Assembly (NCBI GenBank): GCA_964354135.1
Contig: CAYGZA010000254.1
Span: forward strand, 1-9,931
Source of the DNA: CAYGZA01 sp964354135
GTDB taxonomy: Bacteria > Planctomycetota > Planctomycetia > Pirellulales > Thermoguttaceae
Direction of reading: 5' to 3'
Length of the DNA stretch: 9,931 bases
Position 1 is the stretch's first letter. Every line of letters begins with the position of its first letter. The notes under the pieces were generated by a model. The model was not told the origin of the DNA, searched no databases, and saw nothing but the letters and a program-made list of their open reading frames with translations. A program made the translations under genes and the position numbers. This document shows positions 1 to 6,360 of the stretch, one piece after another.

Positions 1-726
1 GTCGTCCTGGATGGTCACGTCGGCGTCGCGGGTGATGCGGAAGACGGCGGTCGCCAGCACGTCGCAGCCGGGAAACAACTGGGCCACGTTGGCAGTCATC
101 ACGTCCTCAAGCCGCGCCAGGTAGAGCCCCTCCTCCGACGGCACCGTGATGAACCGCGGGAACTGGGCGGGGACCGGCACCACGGCGATCTTTTCCGCGG
201 CGGTTTCCCCCGCCTCGGTCGCGATCACCAAACCGACGTGCAGCCGCAGCCCGGGCAAAAGCGGGCAAGGATCCATTTCCTCGACGGCCAGCGGCGTGAG
301 CACGGGAAGGAGTTCCCGGGCGAAGTGGGCGCGGAGGAACTTCTCTTGCTGCAGATTCCAGTCCTTCGCTTCCACGACGTGCAGGCCGTGCCCGGCGAGT
401 CCTGCCAGTGCCGCGCGGATACCGGCCGTCTGCTCGGCCGCCATGCGATGGGTCCGCTGGCTGATGGCGGTCAATTGGGCGGCGGGCGTCAGCCCGGAGA
501 AATCCGGCCGCCGCACCCCGGCGGAGCGCTGCTGCAAGAGCCCCGCCACGCGGATCATGAAGAACTCGTCCAGGTTCGAGCTGACGATGGCCAGGAACTT
601 CAGCCGCTCCACGAGCGGCACGTCCTCCGACAGCCCTTCCTGCATCACGCGGTCGTTGAACTCCAGCCAGCTCAGCTCGCGGTTGATGTAAAGCTCCGGC
701 GACTTGAGGTCGTCTTTGTTGCCCAT
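1..726 (-). CDS. ppk: Polyphosphate kinase 1 (Ppk1), N-terminal part, cut by window edge
   Basis: Ppk1 reversibly transfers the terminal phosphate of ATP onto a growing inorganic polyphosphate chain. The frame is open from an ATG at 726 down to base 1, giving 242 residues of a protein that is usually about 700. The N-terminal domain is easy to recognise: YINRELSWLEFNDRVMQE at residues 13-30 and FLAIVSSNLDEFFMIRV at 44-60 match the start of known Ppk1 proteins (E. coli has ELSWLSFNERVLQE and NNLDEF). FRITRDAD near residue 232 matches the later N-terminal region. The catalytic C-terminal domains with the autophosphorylated histidine lie outside the window, so activity cannot be judged. The ATG at 726 is chosen because homology begins about ten residues later, as in other Ppk1 proteins. 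No clear Shine-Dalgarno sequence precedes it. It is third in a CHAD-ppx-ppk series and 153 bp downstream of ppx. Confidence 0.95.
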   Translation of the reverse strand, partial: MGNKDDLKSPELYINRELSWLEFNDRVMQEGLSEDVPLVERLKFLAIVSSNLDEFFMIRVAGLLQQRSAGVRRPDFSGLTPAAQLTAISQRTHRMAAEQTAGIRAALAGLAGHGLHVVEAKDWNLQQEKFLRAHFARELLPVLTPLAVEEMDPCPLLPGLRLHVGLVIATEAGETAAEKIAVVPVPAQFPRFITVPSEEGLYLARLEDVMTANVAQLFPGCDVLATAVFRITRDADVTIQDD

Positions 727-780
727 GGCTACGCTGTGTTATCGTCCGGGTCAGGTTGTTTTGTACGTGTGCCGCTGGTT

Positions 781-846
781 CGCAGAAGTAGTGTCTGCGC
801 CCGCGAAGGGCGCACTGCTTGCCCGGCGGCAAGCGGTGGCGCACCG
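781..846 (-). other. Cluster of short perfect stem-loops in the ppx-ppk spacer
   Basis: The 153-bp spacer between ppx and ppk contains four perfect inverted repeats. CGGTG/CACCG (834-838 with 842-846) has a 3-nt loop. GCTTGCC/GGCAAGC (817-823 with 828-834) has a 4-nt loop and shares base 834 with the first. TGCGCCC/GGGCGCA (796-802 with 808-814) has a 5-nt loop. CGCAGA/TCTGCG (781-786 with 794-799) has a 7-nt loop. The last two share bases 796-799, so they cannot both form fully. No T tract follows on the minus strand, so this is not a standard intrinsic terminator. It may be a leader structure for ppk translation, an RNA-processing or stability element, or simply GC-rich folding. The repeats are seen; the function is inference. 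Confidence 0.4.
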
Positions 847-879
847 ATTCAGTGGCACACCGGCACGCGGCGGCGGCGA

Positions 880-2445
880 CTATCCTTCCTCCAATCGAAT
901 CCTCATGCCGTAAATGTCCTCGAACATGTCCCCTTTGACGGCCAGGGCCCGGCGCTCCAGGATCAGGTCCGCCGCGCCGGGGGCGTAGACGACGAACTCG
1001 TCGCCCCGGTGCTCGAACCGGAGCTTGGGCAAAGGCCGCCCGCGGCCGCGCGAGAGCCCGTCGGCCACCCGCAGGATTGCCGCCAGCTTGTTGACCACCA
1101 CCCGCGATTCCCGCGGCAAGGCGATGTACTCCAGGTGCGAAGGCTTAGGGCCGCTGCGGCGATGGTAGCGGGCGATGTGGGCCACGATCTCGATGTCGTC
1201 GCGATTGAGCCCGTAGATTTCCGAATTGGCAATCAGGTAGTAACTGTGCTTGTGGTGCGCCGCGCTACTTACGAAGGAGCCGATCTCGTGCAGGAGCCCC
1301 GCCACCCGCAGCAAGAGCCGATACCGCGGCCCCAACCCGTGGTCCTTCTGGAGATCGTCGAAGAGCTGTACGGCCAGATCGGAGACGTTCCTGGCGTGCT
1401 CCGTGTCCTCGCGGTACTTCTCGGCGATGGACAGGGCCGAGTGGATCACCCCCTCGACCAGCGCCTTGTCTTCTTCTCCGCGGACCTGCCGGGCCAGCTC
1501 CATCAAGAGGCCGTCGCGCATCGAGACGCGGCAGACGATCATCTCCTTGGCGTCGGTCTGGTGCAGGAGTTGCTGGTAGACCAAGAGCGCCGGCACCAGG
1601 GTTTCCACCTCGGTGAACGGCAGCCCATAGCGTTTGGCCAGCCCTTCTGCGGATTGTCTCTCGCAGCGGCGGACGAGCTTGTCCAGGTCGTCGGGAGAGA
1701 CGAGGTACAGGTCGGCCGAGCCGGTGGGCCTGCCGACCTCCCGGCCGGCGAAACGCGCGTCCCCGCCGACGGCCACGAAGGACGGGCCCGGCGCGAGCGG
1801 CAACGTCGCCCTCACGGTGGCGATCACGTTGCCGATGTGGCTGCGCAAGAGCTCGGCCGAGCGCTCCGGCGCCTCCTCGCTGGTGGAGAACATCTCCTGG
1901 AGGCGGATCGAGCCGAGCCGCAGGCTCTGTGAGGCGGCGATCTCGCCGTCGTGGAGGATCGTCAGCAGGGTGCTGCCGCCGCCGGCCTCGGCGATCAGGG
2001 CCTCGCCGCGGTTGACGCCCAGGGCATCGCCCACCGCCTCGCGCACCGCGGAGACCGTGAGCCGGCTCTCCTCCGACGTGGCGATGACCTCCACGTTCAG
2101 CCCGGTCGCCATGAGAATGCGGTTGAGGAAGTTGTCGGCGTTCGTGGCCTCGCGGACGGCGCTGGTGGCCACGGCACGGACCCGCTCCACCTTGTAGAGA
2201 TCCAGCATCTGGCGGTAATCGCGCAGGACGGCCACCGCGGCCCTCATGCTCTGGGCACCGAGCCGCCCGCGGCGAAACGTGTCCTGACCCAGCCGCACCG
2301 CCCGCTGAAGCCGTTCGAGCGCCTCGGTGTGGCCGTCGGGCAGGACTTCGGCGATCACCATGCGGAGGGAATTCGCGCCGACGTCGATGGCGGCCACGGT
2401 CTTCGACCCGGACGCCTTCTCGCTGGGTTTCTCGCCGGGTTGCAT
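880..2445 (-). CDS. ppx: Ppx/GppA-type exopolyphosphatase with C-terminal HD-like domain
   Basis: This family removes terminal phosphates from polyphosphate, and some members hydrolyse pppGpp. The protein is 521 residues, the usual length of long Ppx proteins. The ASKHA-fold phosphatase part covers about residues 15-320. It shows the first phosphate loop D21-V-G-A-N-S, the VATSAVREATN stretch at 92-102, S124-E-E-S-R-L with the expected catalytic glutamate (E125 or E126), and the second phosphate loop E153-A-G-G-G-S-T-L. An HD-like helical domain follows, with LLHEIG at 384-389 and YLIANSEIYGLNRDD at 403-417, as in E. coli Ppx, which also has HE rather than HD. The second loop is unusual: the common form is DIGGGSTE, and the final glutamate is leucine here (L160). 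The ATG at 2445 lies 16 residues before the conserved fold and has no strong Shine-Dalgarno. The gene starts 36 bp after the CHAD gene, consistent with an operon. Polyphosphatase and guanosine-phosphatase roles cannot be separated from sequence. Confidence 0.9.
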   Translation of the reverse strand: MQPGEKPSEKASGSKTVAAIDVGANSLRMVIAEVLPDGHTEALERLQRAVRLGQDTFRRGRLGAQSMRAAVAVLRDYRQMLDLYKVERVRAVATSAVREATNADNFLNRILMATGLNVEVIATSEESRLTVSAVREAVGDALGVNRGEALIAEAGGGSTLLTILHDGEIAASQSLRLGSIRLQEMFSTSEEAPERSAELLRSHIGNVIATVRATLPLAPGPSFVAVGGDARFAGREVGRPTGSADLYLVSPDDLDKLVRRCERQSAEGLAKRYGLPFTEVETLVPALLVYQQLLHQTDAKEMIVCRVSMRDGLLMELARQVRGEEDKALVEGVIHSALSIAEKYREDTEHARNVSDLAVQLFDDLQKDHGLGPRYRLLLRVAGLLHEIGSFVSSAAHHKHSYYLIANSEIYGLNRDDIEIVAHIARYHRRSGPKPSHLEYIALPRESRVVVNKLAAILRVADGLSRGRGRPLPKLRFEHRGDEFVVYAPGAADLILERRALAVKGDMFEDIYGMRIRLEEG

Positions 2446-2481
2446 GGCAAGGCCGCGACTTCCCTGAACTGAACCACGCCG

Positions 2482-3780
2482 TCACAAGGCGGCTTCTCGA
2501 TCTCCTCCCGCCCACGCCGACCTGTCCGCAGCTTGCGGCGGTTCCCCAGAGCCCTTGGCATGGGGTGCTACCGCTCCGGCACAGCCTTTGCCCGAGCCCG
2601 AGGATTCTCCCACGTCCCAGCGGACGACCACCCGCGGTTCTTGCTCCGCCCGGGACGTCTGGGGAACCGGGGCGGACGACTGCGCGGCCGAGGCGGACGA
2701 TTGGGGAACGGGACCGGCGATCGAAGCCGAGGGACTGAGGACCACCGCGGCCGGGACCTCGCCACGCGCGCGGGCGGCGGCGGGCCGTTCGGGCAAGCGG
2801 AGCGCCTTTCTGGCCGCCGGCTTGCCCCGCGAGCGGACCACCCGCGTCAGCTCCTTCCACAGCCCCGCTCGGGTCAGCTCGCTCCAGTATTGCACCAGCG
2901 TGGCAAACAACTCCTCGCGGCGCTTGCGGCGGTCCTGCTGCAGGTGCTCGATGCCGGGCTTCAGCCGGGCCAGCGGGCCGGCGTGGCCGTACAACCGCAC
3001 GAAGCGCCGCGACTCCCTCGCCTGGAACGTCCCGAGCTGCTCCACCCAAACGTCGCAGTCGTGGATATCCCCCAAGAGCGACTGCACCTGCTTCACGGCC
3101 TCCAACACGCCGTCGAGCCGGCCGCCGTAGATCGACTTGCAGATCTCGATCGTGTAGCGGAGCCGCTTGGCCGCAATCCGCATCGCGTGGTGCTGCTCGT
3201 GGTCCTCAGGGTTGGCCAGGCAAGGCTCGAAGGTCCGCAGGTCGTCCAGCCCCGTGAGAACGTGTCTCTCCGTATGATCGAAGACGCGCCGGCTGGGGCG
3301 GAGGTCCTTCTCCTTGCCGCCGCGGCGCAGCCACTTCCTCGTCGCCGCCAGCATCTCGCGCAGCACGCGGCTGGCCACGAGCCGCTCGATCGCCCGGGTG
3401 ACGCTCGGCTGGAGCTTCTCGCGTCCGCGCTCCCACCGCGCCAGGACCCGCGCAAAGCCCGGTCCGCCGGTGCGGTCCTGAAAACGGCAAAGTGCGTCGG
3501 AGAGGAACGCGATCTGCACGTCCCCGTCGCGAGCTTCCCCCAGGCTCCGGGCCAGGCGGCGGATCTCTTTGCGCCATGCGTCGGCCCGCTCGGCCGGAAA
3601 ACACTCCGCGAACACCCGCAGTGCGGCGCGGAGCCGCCGCGAGGCCACGCGGGCCCGATGGACGAACTCGATGTCCTCGGCCTTGCGGATCCCTTCGATC
3701 TGGCTGCCGAGCTGCTTGACTTGCTTGCGAAGGTACCGCGCGGCCAGGAGTCGGAAGCTTTGGTCAACCTTGGACTTCAT
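2482..3780 (-). CDS. CHAD-domain (polyphosphate-binding) protein with a low-complexity tail
   Basis: CHAD domains are all-helical, rich in conserved His, Arg and Lys, and in characterised cases bind polyphosphate or locate to polyP granules. This 432-residue protein has a CHAD domain over about residues 1-310, without the CYTH domain often found with it. Both halves carry the signature: FVHRARVASRRLRAAL at 39-54 and HHAMRIAAKRLRYTIE at 197-212, followed by LLGDIHDCDVW at 235-245. Residues 317-345 are basic (Arg/Lys/Ala/Pro) and 346-432 are rich in Ala, Ser, Pro, Gln and Gly, probably disordered. There is no signal peptide or membrane segment, so it should be cytoplasmic. The ATG at 3780 is preferred over an in-frame GTG at 3837, because the added 19 residues do not look like CHAD and a GGGGG tract sits a suitable distance before the ATG. 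It is the first gene of the polyP module, directly behind the promoter at 3864-3892. Confidence 0.88.
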   Translation of the reverse strand: MKSKVDQSFRLLAARYLRKQVKQLGSQIEGIRKAEDIEFVHRARVASRRLRAALRVFAECFPAERADAWRKEIRRLARSLGEARDGDVQIAFLSDALCRFQDRTGGPGFARVLARWERGREKLQPSVTRAIERLVASRVLREMLAATRKWLRRGGKEKDLRPSRRVFDHTERHVLTGLDDLRTFEPCLANPEDHEQHHAMRIAAKRLRYTIEICKSIYGGRLDGVLEAVKQVQSLLGDIHDCDVWVEQLGTFQARESRRFVRLYGHAGPLARLKPGIEHLQQDRRKRREELFATLVQYWSELTRAGLWKELTRVVRSRGKPAARKALRLPERPAAARARGEVPAAVVLSPSASIAGPVPQSSASAAQSSAPVPQTSRAEQEPRVVVRWDVGESSGSGKGCAGAVAPHAKGSGEPPQAADRSAWAGGDREAAL

Positions 3781-3863
3781 GGAACGCCCCCGGCACGATC
3801 CCTGCGAAAAGCGTGTTTCCGACGGGCGCGTCGGCACGGCAAGGAGAACGCGCCCCTCTGAGA

Positions 3864-3892
3864 ATAGTACAACCCTGCGAGGGTTGCCTCAA
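3864..3892 (-). promoter_or_regulatory. Sigma-70-type promoter of the CHAD-ppx-ppk operon
   Basis: On the minus strand a TTGAGG -35 element (3887-3892) is followed by exactly 17 bp and a TACTAT -10 element (3864-3869). The predicted start of transcription is near 3856, giving a leader of roughly 75 nt before the ATG at 3780. Both hexamers are close to consensus and the spacer is ideal, which stands out in such GC-rich DNA. A palindrome fills the spacer and a further inverted repeat surrounds the promoter; both are listed separately. No start-site data are available, so this is a sequence-based call. Confidence 0.65.
3871..3885. promoter_or_regulatory. Palindromic operator candidate inside the promoter spacer
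   Basis: AACCCT-GCG-AGGGTT is a perfect 6-bp inverted repeat with a 3-bp centre. It lies wholly between the -35 and -10 elements of the leftward promoter, taking 15 of the 17 spacer bases. A dimeric protein bound here would sit directly over the promoter. MerR-type regulators also bind within spacers, but those spacers are usually 19-20 bp, so a repressor fits better. No regulator gene is present in the window. Confidence 0.5.
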
Positions 3893-4015
3893 GAGGGGCA
3901 CCCCCCCCGTCGGAGTAGGCCGGTCTTCGTGCTGGGAACGCAACCGTTGGGCTGCCTTGATGTTTGGCTGCCACCCGGCACGCGCGACAAAAAAAGACGC
4001 TTTCGGGACCGCAGC

Positions 4016-4044
4016 TTGCCTTCCCCCCAACGCGATGGTAGTTT
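4016..4044 (+). promoter_or_regulatory. Weak candidate promoter for the rightward hydrolase genes
   Basis: TTGCCT (4016-4021), a 17-bp spacer and TAGTTT (4039-4044) give a fair -35 and a poor -10 on the plus strand, about 170 nt before the ATG at 4219. A CCCCAA/TTGGGG inverted repeat (4025-4030 with 4043-4048) overlaps it. It is the best pairing I found by eye, but well below the quality of the leftward promoter. An alternative sigma factor could use a site I would not recognise. Confidence 0.2.
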
Positions 4045-4218
4045 GGGGCGCGATGGGTGCCCCCCCCGACCCGGGCTTTGCCGCGGTGCGGGATACCGAC
4101 GCCGCGGAATGCCCGGCCCCACCTCGGGGATGAAGTAGTGTGAAAGCCCCAACGTCAGGCGCCGCCGGGTGATAGCCTGCCGCGCAACCGAGAGTCTGCG
4201 TTCCTCAGGAGGTGCCCC

Positions 4219-6258
4219 ATGGTGCGCCGCGTCGTCTTGCTCATAAGTGCTTGGGTTCTTGCCGCCGCGCCGGTTCCCGCGGCCGACTCCCCTAAAGTCT
4301 CGTTCGTCAAGTCCGTTCTGGGACGGGAGATCGTCGGCAAGACGCTCCCCTTGGCGGAAGTCCAGCGATACTGCGAAACCCGCGTGCCGCCGATGCCCCC
4401 CGTCACGACCGTGGCCCAGTGGGAAGCGGAGGCCAACCGGATGCGGGCCGCCGTGTTGGAACGGGTCGTCTTCCGCGGCGAGGCGGCCAGGTGGCGCGAC
4501 GCCCCCGCCAAAGTCGAGTGGCTCGACGCGATCCCCGCCGGGCCCGGCTACCGCATCAAGCGGCTCCGCTACGAAGCCCTGCCCGGCATGTGGATCCCCG
4601 CCTTGCTCTATGAGCCCGAGAAACTTGGCGGCAAGGTGCCCGTGGTCCTTAACGTCAACGGCCACGTCGGCGCGGTCGGCAACGCTTACGTGCCCAAGCA
4701 GATCCGCTCGATCAACCATGCCAAGAAAGGCATGATCGCCCTGAGCGTCGAATGGCTCGGCATGGGGCAACTGGGCACGCCCGGGTTCTACCACTACCGG
4801 ATGAATCAGCTCGACCTGTGCGGCACCAGCGGCGTAGCCCCGTTCTACCTCGCGATGTCCCGCGCGCTGGACATCTTGCTGAAGCTGGAACATGCCGATC
4901 CCGCGCGGGTAGCGGTCACGGGGCTCTCCGGCGGCGGCTGGCAGACGATCTTCATCAGCTCGCTCGATACCCGCGTGACGTTGTCCAACCCGGTGGCCGG
5001 CTACTCCAGCTTTCGCACCCGGGCCATGCACCTCTCGGACCTTGGCGACTCGGAGCAGACGCCCAACGACCTGGGGATAATCGCCGACTACTGCCACTTG
5101 ACCGCGATGCGGGCTCCCAGGCCGACGCTCTTGACGAAGAACTCCAAGGACGACTGCTGCTTCGCCGCGGCCCACGCCTTGCCGCCGCTCATGGACGCGG
5201 CCAAGCCGATCTACAAGCTTTACGGCCGTGAGAATGCCCTGCGGTCGCATGTGAACGACAACCCCGGCACGCACAACTACGAGCTCGACAACCGCCAGGC
5301 CTTCTACCGCATGGTGGGCGACTTCTTCTATCCCGGCTCCAAGGAGTTCGACCCCAAGGAAACCCCCTCGGATGGCGAGGTGAAGACCAAGGAGCAGCTC
5401 GCGGTGCCGCTTCCCGGAAAGAACGAGGACTTCCACACGCTGGCGACTGCGATCAGCAAGGACCTCCCGCGCGAGGCGGAATTGCCCAAGGACAAGGTTG
5501 CTGCGCTGGCGTGGCAGAATGCCCGCCGCACTCTTTTGCGCGAGATCGTGCGGGCCAAGGACTACCAAGTGCATTCGATCCAATTCGCCGGCGAAGAGAA
5601 GGAGGGCCTGAAAGCCACCCTCTGGAAGCTCCAGATGGGTGGGGCGTGGACCGTGCCGGCCGTGGAACTCTTGCGCGGCGAGCCGAAGAAAACGGCGATC
5701 CTCGTGGCCGACGGCGGCCGCGCAAGTGCCGCGGACCACGTCGCTCGTCTTCTGGCAGACGGATTTCGCGTGATTGCGGTCGATCCCTTCTACTTCGGTG
5801 AATCCAAGATCGCCGAGCGGGATTGTCTTTTTGCCCTGCTCGTGGCCGCGGTCGGAGATCGCCCCCTGGGCCTGCAAGCGAGCCAAGTAGCGGCTATCGC
5901 CCGCTGGGCGGCCATCGAGCGCAAGATCGGGCCGGTCACGGTGGTCGCCGCCGGGCCGCGCTCCAGCGCATTCGCCCTGGTGGCGGCCGGGCTGGAAGAA
6001 ACCGCCATCGCCGGGTTGGAGCTACACGGCACGATGGGAAGTCTCAAGGAAGTGATCGAGCAGAACACCACCGTCGAGCAGAAGCCGGAGCTGTTCTGCT
6101 TCGGGCTCCTGGAACGTTTCGACGTAAGGCACCTGGCCGCACTGGCGGCCCCGCGCCCGGTGGCCTTCAAGGGCGCCAGCCCGCGGGCCAAGGCGGACCT
6201 GGCGGGACTCGCGGACTGGTACCGCCTGCTAGGGAATCGGTTCGAGCCGGTTCAATAA
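4219..6258 (+). CDS. Secreted tandem alpha/beta-hydrolase (acetyl esterase-like), second half degenerate
   Basis: The 679-residue protein starts with a Sec signal peptide (VRR, a hydrophobic core, then PVPA-A with likely cleavage after residue 21 or 22), so it acts outside the cytoplasm. Residues about 100-375 form an alpha/beta-hydrolase domain. The nucleophile elbow is G235-L-S-G-G-G with Ser237, the likely acid is Asp311 or Asp312 in NSKDDCC, and the histidine is His352 in NPGTHNY. The style resembles the acetylxylan-esterase/dienelactone-hydrolase group common in planctomycetes. That is family-level inference and the substrate is unknown. Residues about 470-675 repeat the fold without the triad: the elbow reads AAGPRSS with Arg581 in the serine position, and APRPVAFKGASPR (644-656) parallels APRPTLLTKNSKD (299-311) without the acid. 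AGGAGG at 4207-4212, six bases before the ATG, fixes the start. It probably works with the glycoside hydrolase 102 bp downstream. Confidence 0.85.
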   Translation: MVRRVVLLISAWVLAAAPVPAADSPKVSFVKSVLGREIVGKTLPLAEVQRYCETRVPPMPPVTTVAQWEAEANRMRAAVLERVVFRGEAARWRDAPAKVEWLDAIPAGPGYRIKRLRYEALPGMWIPALLYEPEKLGGKVPVVLNVNGHVGAVGNAYVPKQIRSINHAKKGMIALSVEWLGMGQLGTPGFYHYRMNQLDLCGTSGVAPFYLAMSRALDILLKLEHADPARVAVTGLSGGGWQTIFISSLDTRVTLSNPVAGYSSFRTRAMHLSDLGDSEQTPNDLGIIADYCHLTAMRAPRPTLLTKNSKDDCCFAAAHALPPLMDAAKPIYKLYGRENALRSHVNDNPGTHNYELDNRQAFYRMVGDFFYPGSKEFDPKETPSDGEVKTKEQLAVPLPGKNEDFHTLATAISKDLPREAELPKDKVAALAWQNARRTLLREIVRAKDYQVHSIQFAGEEKEGLKATLWKLQMGGAWTVPAVELLRGEPKKTAILVADGGRASAADHVARLLADGFRVIAVDPFYFGESKIAERDCLFALLVAAVGDRPLGLQASQVAAIARWAAIERKIGPVTVVAAGPRSSAFALVAAGLEETAIAGLELHGTMGSLKEVIEQNTTVEQKPELFCFGLLERFDVRHLAALAAPRPVAFKGASPRAKADLAGLADWYRLLGNRFEPVQ

Positions 6259-6282
6259 CCGAACCATCACGGGAATACACTC

Positions 6283-6312
6283 AAAGCCCAGGGGTTGCAA
6301 CCCCTGGGCTTT
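6283..6312. repeat. Perfect 30-bp palindrome between the two hydrolase genes
   Basis: The arm AAAGCCCAGGGGTTG (6283-6297) is followed at once by its exact complement CAACCCCTGGGCTTT (6298-6312). In RNA this would fold as a 12-bp stem with a TTGCAA loop. It begins 24 bp after the hydrolase stop codon and ends 48 bp before the next start. The 3' arm ends in only three T, then ACGG, so as an intrinsic terminator it is weak in either direction. It could be a bidirectional terminator, a REP-like dispersed element or a protein site. Its length and lack of mismatch make chance unlikely. Confidence 0.85.
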
Positions 6313-6360
6313 ACGGCGATTTGGAAACACATCCGTGATTAGAGAAACGGAGGGACTGTC

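Larger units (their letters stand above)
3852..3899. repeat. Inverted repeat enclosing the operon promoter
   Basis: GCCCCTCT at 3852-3859 and its exact complement AGAGGGGC at 3892-3899 have centres 40 bp apart. The match continues inward as GAG/CTC if one extra A (3891 or 3892) is skipped, giving about 11 bp per arm. One arm covers the predicted transcription start and the other abuts the -35 element. The arms could be two operator half-sites or the base of a large cruciform. Transcript folding is unlikely to matter, because one arm lies upstream of the predicted start. Confidence 0.45.
3781..4218. other. Divergent intergenic region, 438 bp, no convincing gene
   Basis: This lies between the leftward CHAD gene and the rightward hydrolase gene. 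Its left third holds the operon promoter and repeats. The rest contains two runs of eight C in similar surroundings (GGGGCACCCCCCCCG from 3895 and GGGTGCCCCCCCCGA from 4055), an A7 run at 3989-3995, and a CCCCAA/TTGGGG inverted repeat (4025-4030 with 4043-4048). Open frames through it lack recognisable protein sequence and extend as antisense frames into neighbouring genes, so none is called. The hydrolase ribosome-binding site AGGAGG is at 4207-4212. Confidence 0.7.

Noticed and set aside
238..1932. Long plus-strand open frame opposite ppk and ppx
   Set aside because: It is antisense to two clearly recognised proteins, and its translation has no family-like sequence. High GC opens long antisense frames.
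3781..3837. 19-residue N-terminal extension of the CHAD protein from GTG at 3837
   Set aside because: The extra residues are not CHAD-like, and the start would lie only about 20 nt after the predicted transcription start. ATG at 3780 fits better.
2533..3861. 442-codon plus-strand frame opposite the CHAD gene
   Set aside because: The sense strand carries both CHAD signatures, and this frame has the composition of a GC-driven shadow.
3895..4070. Two similar C8 tracts as a direct repeat
   Set aside because: The shared sequence is little more than the homopolymer and flanking G. Such runs are common in GC-rich spacers and may also be sequencing-error prone.
3889..5886. 665-codon minus-strand frame opposite the hydrolase
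   Set aside because: It runs antisense through the alpha/beta-hydrolase and into the intergenic region. The sense frame has a signal peptide, catalytic motifs and a good ribosome-binding site.
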